The notes beneath the pieces were generated by a model that was not told the origin of the DNA, ran no database searches, and saw only the letters and a list, made by a program, of their open reading frames with translations. A stretch of 64,000 bases of DNA from Oleiagrimonas soli (GTDB taxonomy: Bacteria > Pseudomonadota > Gammaproteobacteria > Xanthomonadales > Rhodanobacteraceae), in assembly GCF_000761445.1 (NCBI RefSeq), contig NZ_KN196470.1, positions 866,699-930,698 on the forward strand, given 5' to 3'. Position numbers and translations under genes: made by a program. Below, one piece after another: positions 24,378 to 32,220 of the stretch (positions are counted from its first letter, which is position 1; each line of letters starts with the position of its first letter).

Positions 24378-25694
24378 ATGCTCGGTTACTACATGGATTT
24401 GGCGCTGCGCAGCCTGCGGCGTCACAAGATGCTGGCGGCACTGATGGTGTTGGCGATCGCGCTCGGCATCGGTGCGTCGATCACGATGTTGACGGTGCTG
24501 CACAACCTTTCCGGCGATCCGCTTCCGCAGCGCAGCGGTGTGCTGTTCCATCCGCAGGTGGACCCGCGGCCGAAGGATCTGCCGGGCGCGGACGCGGAGC
24601 CGCCCGACGACCTGACCTGGGTCGACGCGCAGAACCTGTTCCACCTTCCCGGCAGCTATCCGCGCGTGCTGATGGACGGCAACTGGCTGCCCGCACGTGC
24701 CATGCGCGGCGACAGTCTGCTGGCGATGCAGTCGGACCGCGCCACCACCGCCGATTTTTTCTCGATGTTCGACGTGCCGTTCGTCTACGGCAGCGGCTGG
24801 ACGGCGCAGGACGATGCGCAACATGCGCGCGTGGTGGTGCTGTCGAGCGCCTTGAACGACAAGCTGTTCGGCGGCGCCGACAGCGTCGGCAAGCAGATGG
24901 TGATCGCCACCAAGACCTTTCGCGTGATCGGCGTGATCGGCCCGTGGCATCCGCAACCGCGCTTCTACGACATCAACAACGACGACGGTCCCTACGGCAA
25001 GGCCGCGGACATGTACCTGCCGTTCTTCACCTGGATCGACCTGCCGCAGGACTACGGCTACGGGTCCATGCGCTGCTGGGGCAACGACGCCAATGCGGGC
25101 CAGCACAATCCCAAGGCGCCGCAGTGCACCTGGGCGCAGCTGTGGGTGCAGCTCGATTCCCCGGCGCAGGTCGCCAGCTACCGTTCGGCGCTGAGACAGT
25201 ACAGCCTGCAGCAGCACGAGCTGGGACGCTTCGAGCGCGCGCCGAACGTGCGTCTGCGCGGCTTGCTCGACTGGCTCGACTACAAGCGCGTGATCCCGGT
25301 CATGGTGCGCATGCAGACCTGGATTGCCTTCGGCGTGTTCCTGATCTGCATGCTCAACACCATCGGTCTGATGGTCGCCAAGTTCCTGCGCAAGTCGGGT
25401 GAGATCGGCGTGCGTCGTGCGCTCGGCGCATCGCGTCGCGATGTGTTCGCGCAATGCCTGGTCGAAGCCGGCGTGATCGGCGTCGCCGGCGGACTGTGCG
25501 GATTGCCGCTGGCCTGGCTGGGGCTGTGGATGGTGCGCCAGCAGCCGGTCAGTTTCGCGGCCTCCGCGCATCTGGATCTTTCCATGCTCGGGGCGGCCCT
25601 GGCGCTGTCGCTGGTGGCCGCGTTGCTGGCCGGCGTGTGGCCGTCCCTGCGTGCCGCGCGTGTCACGCCCGCCCTGCAGGTGAAGTCCCTATGA
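24378..25694 (+). CDS. MacB/FtsX-type ABC permease, long type (pair 5, odd member)
   Basis: The 438-residue permease starts MLGYYMDLALRSLRRHKMLA. TM1 is at about 21-43, then a periplasmic domain with FFSMFDVPFVYGSGWTAQDD and a cysteine pair at 233 and 250 (CW...QC then TWAQLWVQLD). The FtsX domain contains RKSGEIGVRRALGASRRDVF and ends TPALQVKSL. It follows a 105-base spacer that carries a small ORF. Its stop overlaps the next ATG by four bases. It is closest in wording to the 16606 and 29558 genes. Confidence 0.9.
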   Translation: MLGYYMDLALRSLRRHKMLAALMVLAIALGIGASITMLTVLHNLSGDPLPQRSGVLFHPQVDPRPKDLPGADAEPPDDLTWVDAQNLFHLPGSYPRVLMDGNWLPARAMRGDSLLAMQSDRATTADFFSMFDVPFVYGSGWTAQDDAQHARVVVLSSALNDKLFGGADSVGKQMVIATKTFRVIGVIGPWHPQPRFYDINNDDGPYGKAADMYLPFFTWIDLPQDYGYGSMRCWGNDANAGQHNPKAPQCTWAQLWVQLDSPAQVASYRSALRQYSLQQHELGRFERAPNVRLRGLLDWLDYKRVIPVMVRMQTWIAFGVFLICMLNTIGLMVAKFLRKSGEIGVRRALGASRRDVFAQCLVEAGVIGVAGGLCGLPLAWLGLWMVRQQPVSFAASAHLDLSMLGAALALSLVAALLAGVWPSLRAARVTPALQVKSL

Positions 25695-26902
25695 ACGCGA
25701 TGATGCAAATTCGACCCATACTCGCGGCGCTGAAGAGTCATCGCGCCGCAGTGACCCTGCTGGTGCTGGAGATCGCGCTGACCATGGCGGTGCTCGGCAA
25801 CCTGGTCTTCATCGTCCACGACGGCATCCGTCGCGCGCACACGCCGACCGGCGTGGCCGAGAACCAGATCGGCTTCATTCAGAGCATCGGCGTGATCGGC
25901 GCCAAGAGCGCGAGCACGACGGCTGGCGATCTGGCGGCGCTGCGCGGGGTGCCCGGCGTGGAGGCTGCGGCCTACGGCGGCCCGCCGCTGTGGTACGTGG
26001 AGCGCGATGCGGCCTTCGCGCATGTGGATCGCCTTCACCGCGTGGCGCGCATCTACGAGTTCGAGGGCAGTCGAGGGTTGAGCAAGACGCTCGGCCTGCA
26101 TGTGGTCGAAGGCCGCGACTTCGAGCGCAGTGAAGTGCCGGTGATGGGACAGATGGACGAGCACACACAGTTTCCGGTGCTGGTCACGCGTGCGCTGGCG
26201 CAGCGGCTGTTCCCGGACGGCAGTGCGTTGGGGCAACTGTTCTACGATGGCAACGCCACGTTGCGCGTGATCGGCGTGGTCGATCATCTGCGCGGTCGAA
26301 TCACGGGGCACGAGGACGACGATTACTCGGCGGTGATCGAGTACGGCGTGGGCAAGGGGCACATGGGCGGCGGGTTCATCATCCGCAGCCGTCCCGAGCA
26401 ACTGGACAGCGTGTTGAAGCAGGCTGCGATCGCACTGAGCAAGGCCGATCCGCAGCATGTGCAGAACCGCGTGATGACCTTCGAGCAGATGCGCGAGCAC
26501 TATTTCCGCAGCGATCTGGCGGTCGGGCGCATGCTTCTCGCCATCGTGCTGATCCTGATGATCGTGACCACGCTGGGCGTGACCGGGCTGGCCAACTTCT
26601 GGGTGCAGCAGCGCCGTCGGCAGATCGGCATGCGGCGGGCGCTGGGTGCGACGCGCGGCGACATTCTGCGCTATTTCCAACTGGAGAACTTTCTCATCGT
26701 CAGCGGCGGCGTGCTGCTCGGAGCGATATGTACCTACGGGCTCAATCTCTTCCTGATGCACCGGTTCGAGTTGCCGCAGTTGCCGCCGATCTATCTGCTG
26801 GTGGGTGCAGCGGTTCTGTGGGGACTGAGCCAGCTGGCCGTATTCGGCCCGGCACTGCGCGCTTCGCGCGTGCCGCCGGTGGTGGCGACGAGGAGCGCGT
26901 GA
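25691..26902 (+). CDS. MacB/FtsX-type ABC permease, short type (pair 5, even member)
   Basis: The 403-residue permease overlaps its partner by ATGA (start 25691; ATGs at 25700 and 25703 are alternatives). TM1 (about 20-42) reads ALTMAVLGNLVFIVH, lacking the CNA motif common to the other short-type members. The periplasmic part has LGLHVVEGRDFERSEVPVMG. The FtsX domain (NFWVQQRRRQIGMRRALGAT, DILRYFQLENFLIV) and the tail RASRVPPVVATRSA are typical. Confidence 0.87.
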   Translation: MNAMMQIRPILAALKSHRAAVTLLVLEIALTMAVLGNLVFIVHDGIRRAHTPTGVAENQIGFIQSIGVIGAKSASTTAGDLAALRGVPGVEAAAYGGPPLWYVERDAAFAHVDRLHRVARIYEFEGSRGLSKTLGLHVVEGRDFERSEVPVMGQMDEHTQFPVLVTRALAQRLFPDGSALGQLFYDGNATLRVIGVVDHLRGRITGHEDDDYSAVIEYGVGKGHMGGGFIIRSRPEQLDSVLKQAAIALSKADPQHVQNRVMTFEQMREHYFRSDLAVGRMLLAIVLILMIVTTLGVTGLANFWVQQRRRQIGMRRALGATRGDILRYFQLENFLIVSGGVLLGAICTYGLNLFLMHRFELPQLPPIYLLVGAAVLWGLSQLAVFGPALRASRVPPVVATRSA

Positions 26903-26905
26903 CGC

Positions 26906-28207
26906 ATGGCCCGAGGACGTTACGCATGGCATCTGGCCTGGCGCGGCATGCGTCGGCATCCGCGAACCAGCGCGATGGTGGTGGTCGTGATGGCGCTGGG
27001 ACTGGCGTCCTGCATGAGCGTGCTGGCCGTCTTTCATGCGCTGACGGCCGATCCGGTGGCGGGGCGGCATGGCGAGACGCGCACGGTGATGTTCCGCACC
27101 AAGGACGAGAAGCCCGACCCGCTGCGGGCCGTGATGCAGGCAAGCCTCGTGCAGCAGGTCGTGGATCGGCTGCAGGATCAGACGCTGGCCGCGGTGGCCT
27201 ATGGCACGACGCGTGTGCAGCCCGCGACAGCACCGACGGATGCAGCAGGAGACGCCGAGACGGCAGTGATGTTCGCGACTTCGCGCATCCCTGCGGTGTT
27301 CGGTATCGAGTTGCTGCGCGGGCAGTGGTGGACGGCGGCGGACGATCACGATGGCTCTCCGGTGGCGGTCATCGATGTCGCCACCGCGCAACGCCTGTTC
27401 GGCACCGATAACGTGCTCGGCAAGAGTATCCGCATCGACGACAAGCGTTTCCGCATCATCGGCGTGCACGCGAACTGGGCGCCCGCGCTCAAGTTCTATG
27501 CGCAGAATCGCAAGCAGTATGCGCGCGGCATGGCGCAGGTCATGGCACCGTTCTCGGCCGGCGACGGCGTGGATATGCAGATGGGGCAGATGAGCTGTCC
27601 GCTGGGGAACATGAGCGACGCCTGGAAGCAATGCAGCTTCAGTCAGCTATGGGCGTACGACCTGGACGCCACGCAGCGACAGCGTCTGCTGCAGACCGCC
27701 ACGCAGGTGGCGCAGGATTTCGACAAGCCGCCGCCGGGCGTGACCCCGGTGGTGTATCAACCGAGCCTGCTGACCGTGCGTGAATGGCTCGTGCTGCAGC
27801 ACACCGTGCCCGACAGCGTGCGGGCTTACGTCTGGGTCGCGCTCGCGTTCCTGGCGCTGTGTCTGCTCAACGCTGCAGGCGTGCTGGCGGCGCGCTTCCT
27901 GCGTCGCGGGGCGGAATTGGGCGTGCGTCGTGCGCTGGGTGCGTCGCGACGCGACGTGTTTTTCCAGCATCTGATCGAGTCCGGCAGCCTTTCGGCCGTG
28001 GCTGGCGCGATCGCGCTGCCGCTGATGTTGGGCGCATTCGCGCTGATGCGCACGCAAAGCATTCCCTACGCCGCGTTGATCCGATTTCATCCCGGCACGT
28101 TCATCGCCTTGTGCGCCGCGACCGTGCTGACGGGGCTGGCGGTAGGCGTGTACCCCGCCTGGCGCGCCGCGGTGGTGCCGCCGGCGCTTCAGGTCAAGCA
28201 GAACTAG
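26906..28207 (+). CDS. MacB/FtsX-type ABC permease, long type (pair 6, odd member)
   Basis: The 433-residue permease begins MARGRYAWHLAWRGMRRHPR. It is the most diverged long-type protein and lacks the YYL opening. TM1 is near 24-44 (MVVVVMALGLASCMSVLAVF). The periplasmic domain is shorter around the cysteine pair (231 and 243) and is followed by FSQLWAYDLD. The FtsX domain has RRGAELGVRRALGASRRDVF and ends PPALQVKQN. It lies three bases after the previous stop. Confidence 0.87.
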   Translation: MARGRYAWHLAWRGMRRHPRTSAMVVVVMALGLASCMSVLAVFHALTADPVAGRHGETRTVMFRTKDEKPDPLRAVMQASLVQQVVDRLQDQTLAAVAYGTTRVQPATAPTDAAGDAETAVMFATSRIPAVFGIELLRGQWWTAADDHDGSPVAVIDVATAQRLFGTDNVLGKSIRIDDKRFRIIGVHANWAPALKFYAQNRKQYARGMAQVMAPFSAGDGVDMQMGQMSCPLGNMSDAWKQCSFSQLWAYDLDATQRQRLLQTATQVAQDFDKPPPGVTPVVYQPSLLTVREWLVLQHTVPDSVRAYVWVALAFLALCLLNAAGVLAARFLRRGAELGVRRALGASRRDVFFQHLIESGSLSAVAGAIALPLMLGAFALMRTQSIPYAALIRFHPGTFIALCAATVLTGLAVGVYPAWRAAVVPPALQVKQN

Positions 28208-28215
28208 GAGTCGAG

Positions 28216-29454
28216 ATGGGCGGGATGCTGATGCTGAAGACCTTGAAGCGCAATGGATTCATGCCTTTGCTGGTGGTCGCACAGGTTGTGTTCGCGCTGG
28301 TGGTTCTGGTCAACACGGGCAGTCTGCTGCAGCAGCAGATGGCGCCGATCCTCGCCGCCACCGGCGTGCCCGAAGGCGCGCTGCTGCTGACGCATCAGTT
28401 GAACTCGCAGGATGCCGGTCAGGACCAGTGGTCGTATGCGAGCCTCGACTCGGCCGAGCGTGCGGTGCGCGCCATACCAGGGGTGATCGCGGTCAGCAGC
28501 GGCATGGGTACGCCGATGTCGGTGGGCGGCATGCTGGTCCGGGCCACGCCGACCGATGCCCGCAGCGGTCGCAGCGTCGATGCGGATGTCTTCGGCGGCG
28601 ATCATCTTGTCGATACGTTGGGCCTGCACGTTCTTCGTGGGCGCGATTTCAGCGACAGCGACTACATGACGGGAAGCTTCATCAAGATGTACCAGCAGAC
28701 TCGCGCCGCGCTGATTTCGGACACGCTGGCGCAGCGCCTGTTTCCCGATGGCGATGCCGTCGGTCAGGAAATCTGGATGTCGCCCAAGCCGTCCAAGGGC
28801 CGTGATCCGCTGCGCATCGTCGGCGTGTTCAGCGACACGCTGTCCAGCCAGATCACCGGGCCAAGCGTGCACGCGGTGCTGATGCTGCCGCTGCGGATGG
28901 ACGATTTCGGCATCGTGAGCTTCATGGTGCGCGTGAAGCCGGCGCAGCGCGACGCCGTCATGAAACGGCTGCCCGAGGTGCTGGGCACGGCGCTGGGCAT
29001 GCACAATCCGCAAACGATGAAAGTCGAACGCTACGAGGATGCGCGCGCCGCGCGTCTGCACGGCAACACGGTCGCATCGTGGTTGCTGCTGACCGTGCTG
29101 GGCACGGTGTCGATCGTGGTGGTGCTGGGCATCACCGGACTCAGCGGCTTCTGGGTGCAGAAGCGCACGCGTGAGATCGGCATCCAGCGCGCGCTGGGCG
29201 CGCGGCGCGGCGACATCCTGCGTCAGTACCAGTTCGAGAATTTTCTGGTGGTCTGCGCCGGCGCTGTGCTGGGGGTGCTGCTGGGGCTGATCGTGGCCGA
29301 ATGGCTGCGCAGGCATTTCGAGCTGACCTCGCCGCCGCTGGCAGCGTGGGCGGCCGGTGCGCTGGTGCTGGTTGTGTTCGGGCAGCTGGCGGTGCTGGGA
29401 CCGGCGCGTCGCGCGTCGCGCGTGCCGCCGGTGGTGGCCACAAGGAGCGTCTGA
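28216..29454 (+). CDS. MacB/FtsX-type ABC permease, short type (pair 6, even member)
   Basis: The 412-residue permease is read from ATG 28216, with TAGGAG ten bases upstream. The N-terminus MGGMLMLKTLKRNGFMPLLV is shorter in charge than its paralogues. TM1 contains VVFALVVLVNTGSLLQQQ without the CNA motif. The periplasmic domain has LGLHVLRGRDFSDSDYMTGS, and the FtsX domain has GFWVQKRTREIGIQRALGAR and DILRQYQFENFLVV. It ends RASRVPPVVATRSV; the AAGGAG in that tail precedes a small ORF overlapping the stop. Confidence 0.87.
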   Translation: MGGMLMLKTLKRNGFMPLLVVAQVVFALVVLVNTGSLLQQQMAPILAATGVPEGALLLTHQLNSQDAGQDQWSYASLDSAERAVRAIPGVIAVSSGMGTPMSVGGMLVRATPTDARSGRSVDADVFGGDHLVDTLGLHVLRGRDFSDSDYMTGSFIKMYQQTRAALISDTLAQRLFPDGDAVGQEIWMSPKPSKGRDPLRIVGVFSDTLSSQITGPSVHAVLMLPLRMDDFGIVSFMVRVKPAQRDAVMKRLPEVLGTALGMHNPQTMKVERYEDARAARLHGNTVASWLLLTVLGTVSIVVVLGITGLSGFWVQKRTREIGIQRALGARRGDILRQYQFENFLVVCAGAVLGVLLGLIVAEWLRRHFELTSPPLAAWAAGALVLVVFGQLAVLGPARRASRVPPVVATRSV

Positions 29455-29558
29455 TGTACATGGGAAAAGGTCATGCTCTCCGAGTCCGGCGTGCAGTGCC
29501 GGCTCTGCACGCCAGAGGTACATGGCGGACATTTTTCTTGCCGGGAGGAGTTCGGTGA
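29454..29558 (+). CDS. Small ORF bridging permease pairs 6 and 7
   Basis: The 34-codon frame (MYMGKGHALRVRRAVPALHA, then RGTWRTFFLPGGVR) overlaps the stop of the 28216 gene at its start (TGATG) and the ATG of the 29558 permease at its stop (TGATG). AAGGAG lies seven bases upstream of its start. It spans the entire 103-base spacer, and its end contains GGGAGGAG, the binding site for the next permease. The predicted peptide is basic. A 9-bp hairpin (29488-29513) lies within it. Confidence 0.3.
   Translation: MYMGKGHALRVRRAVPALHARGTWRTFFLPGGVR
29488..29513. other. Hairpin in the spacer before permease pair 7
   Basis: GGCGTGCAG (29488-29496) and CTGCACGCC (29505-29513) form a perfect 9-bp stem with an 8-base loop. 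No T tract follows, so it is not an intrinsic terminator. The octamer GTACATGG occurs on both sides (29456-29463 and 29518-29525). It may influence transcript processing between the last and earlier permease genes. Confidence 0.45.
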
Positions 29559-30859
29559 TGTTTGGCTACTACCTCGACCTGGCGCTGCGCAGTCTCAAAC
29601 GCAACTGGATCATGACCGCGCTGATGGTGTTGGCCATCGGACTGGGCATTGGTGCATCCATGACCATGCTGACCGTGCTCAATGTCATGACGCGCGATCC
29701 GCTGCCGGGGCGAAGCGCGCATGTGTATCGGCCTTATCTGAATCCGTTGCCGCTGAGCTACCACGACGAACCGGGCAAGGTCGGCGGACCCACAACGGGG
29801 TTGACCTGGCCGGATGCCAAGGCGTTGCTCGAAGCGCACAAGGGCGTGCGTCAGGCAGCCATGGCGCGGGGCTACCTGACGGCGCGCTCCGATCGCTCCG
29901 GAGTGCAGCCCAAGTCCGTGGGCGGCAGTTTCACCACCCGCGATTTCTTCACCATGTTCGGGGTGCCGTTCGTGGCCGGGCGTGCGTGGTCGGAGCACGA
30001 TGATACGGGCGCGGCGCCGGTGGTGGTGCTGACCAAAAAGCTGGCCGACCGATTGTTCGGGACGACCTCGGTCGTTGGCAGGACGGCACATCTGGGCGGC
30101 CATGATTTCCAGGTGGTGGGTGTTACCGAGAACTGGCAGCCGCAACCGCTGTTCTACGCCATGATCGGCACCGATTTTGACAGTGGCGACCAGTTTTTCC
30201 TGCCCTTGTCGACGGCTATGTCCTTGCAGCTGAGCGTCAACTGGGGCAACGGTTGGGGTAAAGACTCGTCGTTGACCAGTCCGGAGGTGAGCTGGCTGGC
30301 GTTCTGGGTCGAACTCGATACGCCGGCGCAGGTGGGCGCCTATCAACGGTTCCTTGTCAACTATTCCGCGAAGCAGAAAGAGCTGGGGCGGTATGAACGC
30401 CCGGCGAGCGACGCCAGGCTCTATGGCCTGATGCAGTGGCTGCATCGCGAGGGCCTGGTGCCGGGCGACGTGATGCTGCAAACCTGGCTGGCACTGGGCT
30501 TTTTGTTCGTGTGTCTGGTCAATATCGTGGCGTTGCTGTTGGCCAAGTTCCTGCGCAAGGGCGGCGAGATCAGCGTGCGCCGTGCCCTGGGTGCGCGGCG
30601 CCGCGACGTCTTCCGTCAGTTGGGTGTCGAATCGGCGTTGCTTGGACTGGGCGGCGGCATGCTCGGCATCGGCCTGGCCGAGTTGGGCCTGTGGGCCGTG
30701 CGTCAACGGCCCAACGATTACGCCCATCTGGCACAGATGAACGGTGAAATGCTGGTTGCCACGGTCGTGCTGGCCATCCTTGTCAGCACCCTTGCCGGTT
30801 TGCTGCCCGCATGGCGTGCCTGTCGCATCGCGCCGGCCTTGCAATTGAAAGCACTGTAG
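29558..30859 (+). CDS. MacB/FtsX-type ABC permease, long type (pair 7, odd member; cysteine pair absent)
   Basis: The 433-residue permease starts MFGYYLDLALRSLKRNWIMT at 29558, preceded by GGGAGGAG. TM1 (about 21-43) has the GIGASMTMLTVL form. The periplasmic domain keeps FFTMFGVPFVAGRAWSEHDD. Where its six paralogues carry two cysteines, this protein reads SVNWGNGWGKDSSLTSPEVS before WLAFWVELD, with none. The FtsX domain (RKGGEISVRRALGARRRDVF) and the tail APALQLKAL are intact. Its partner follows after 9 bases. Confidence 0.9.
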   Translation: MFGYYLDLALRSLKRNWIMTALMVLAIGLGIGASMTMLTVLNVMTRDPLPGRSAHVYRPYLNPLPLSYHDEPGKVGGPTTGLTWPDAKALLEAHKGVRQAAMARGYLTARSDRSGVQPKSVGGSFTTRDFFTMFGVPFVAGRAWSEHDDTGAAPVVVLTKKLADRLFGTTSVVGRTAHLGGHDFQVVGVTENWQPQPLFYAMIGTDFDSGDQFFLPLSTAMSLQLSVNWGNGWGKDSSLTSPEVSWLAFWVELDTPAQVGAYQRFLVNYSAKQKELGRYERPASDARLYGLMQWLHREGLVPGDVMLQTWLALGFLFVCLVNIVALLLAKFLRKGGEISVRRALGARRRDVFRQLGVESALLGLGGGMLGIGLAELGLWAVRQRPNDYAHLAQMNGEMLVATVVLAILVSTLAGLLPAWRACRIAPALQLKAL

Positions 30860-30868
30860 GGAGTGACC

Positions 30869-32137
30869 ATGCAGCTGCAGCCCATACTCGCTTCACTCAA
30901 GCATCATAAATTGACCGCGCTGTTGCTGATGCTACAGGTGGCCTTCACCTGCGCCATCATCACGAACGCGGTGTTCCTGATTGCCCAGCGGATACAGCGG
31001 GTGACCACCCTCAGCGGGCTGGATGAGAACACCTTGTCGCTGGTGAACGTCGATGATCTGGATGCCGGCGCCAATCCGTTGGCTTTGCACAAGGCCGACC
31101 TGGCCATGTTGCGCAGGCTGGACGGGGTCAAATCGGCGGCGTTGATTTCCAACGTGCCCTTTTCGCACAGCGAGCACGGTTCGGGTGGATGCACATCACT
31201 TGCTGCGGCGCAGGCAGCGATGAAGGCGAACTCCCTCAAGGTGCCCGGTTGTGCCGGAGCGGACGTCTATGTCGGCACCCCGGGCACGTTTCGCACGCTA
31301 GGGCTGAAGCTGGTCGCCGGGCGCGAATTCGAGGCCGGCGACTATGTACCGGGCAAACCTCCGGGCCAGGCCGAGACGGTATCGGCCATGATCGTCACGC
31401 GGGACTATGCGCGGCGGTTGTATCCCGAGCATCCCGATCATGTCGTCGGTCGCGACGTGTATTTCGGCGGTGGCCTGATGAGTGGACAACCGACGCGCAT
31501 CGTGGGCGTGGTTGCGCACCTGCACAAGGCCAATGTGTCCGATGATGGCAGCGACGAGCAGTCGGCCTTGTTGCCCGTGGAGCCGAATGAAGGACGCGCA
31601 TTGTTTGCCTTGCGCAGCGAACCGTCGCAGCGGAGCAAGGTGATGGAAGAGGCCGTGGCTACGCTCAACAAGAACAAGCCGAACCGTCAGATTTCCACCG
31701 ACGATGCGCAAACCTATACGCGCATGCGCGAAGACTATTTTCGTGGCGATACCACGATGATTCGTCTGCTGCTGGCCTCGGCGCTGGGTTTGTTGTTCGT
31801 CACCGCGCTGGGGATCGCCGGGCTGGCCAGTTTCTGGGTGCAGCAACGCACGCGCACCATCGGCATCCGGCGAGCCATCGGTGCCTCGCGGGGCAACATC
31901 CTGCACTATTTCCAGACCGAGAATTTTCTCATCGTCGGTGCTGGCGCCATGCTCGGCATGTTGCTGGCGATCGCGCTGAATCTGTGGCTGATGCGCCATT
32001 ACGAGTTGCCACGACTGCCATGGTTTTATCTGCCGGTGGGGGCGCTCGCGTTGTGTCTGCTTGGCCAGCTTGCCGTGCTGGCCCCCGCCCGGCGCGCCGC
32101 GCGCGTGCCGCCGGTGGTGGCGACGCGCAGCGTCTGA
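30869..32137 (+). CDS. MacB/FtsX-type ABC permease, short type (pair 7, even member; with its own cysteine pair)
   Basis: The 422-residue permease is the longest short-type member. The ATG at 30869 is chosen over a GTG two codons earlier. TM1 (about 17-39) has AFTCAIITNAVFLIAQ. Early in the periplasmic domain an extra stretch, GGCTSLAAAQAAMKANSLKV then PGCAGADV, introduces cysteines at 108 and 128 that no other short-type member has. LGLKLVAGREFEAGDYVPGK and the FtsX domain (SFWVQQRTRTIGIRRAIGAS, NILHYFQTENFLIV) follow, ending RAARVPPVVATRSV. Confidence 0.88.
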   Translation: MQLQPILASLKHHKLTALLLMLQVAFTCAIITNAVFLIAQRIQRVTTLSGLDENTLSLVNVDDLDAGANPLALHKADLAMLRRLDGVKSAALISNVPFSHSEHGSGGCTSLAAAQAAMKANSLKVPGCAGADVYVGTPGTFRTLGLKLVAGREFEAGDYVPGKPPGQAETVSAMIVTRDYARRLYPEHPDHVVGRDVYFGGGLMSGQPTRIVGVVAHLHKANVSDDGSDEQSALLPVEPNEGRALFALRSEPSQRSKVMEEAVATLNKNKPNRQISTDDAQTYTRMREDYFRGDTTMIRLLLASALGLLFVTALGIAGLASFWVQQRTRTIGIRRAIGASRGNILHYFQTENFLIVGAGAMLGMLLAIALNLWLMRHYELPRLPWFYLPVGALALCLLGQLAVLAPARRAARVPPVVATRSV

Positions 32138-32220
32138 TCGCGCTGCAGAAACGCGCCTGCGTGCAACCTGCGGTCGCTGCGGCGTATCCATGATCGGCAC
32201 ACCCCCATTCTGGAGAACGC

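Noticed and set aside
23028-25571. An 847-codon open frame on the minus strand opposite the permease genes
   Set aside because: It is a GC-rich antisense frame, full of His, Arg and Gln, with no domain or ribosome binding site. The plus-strand permeases explain the DNA. Similar long antisense frames at 2036-3865, 16393-18231 and 25280-27631 were dropped for the same reason.
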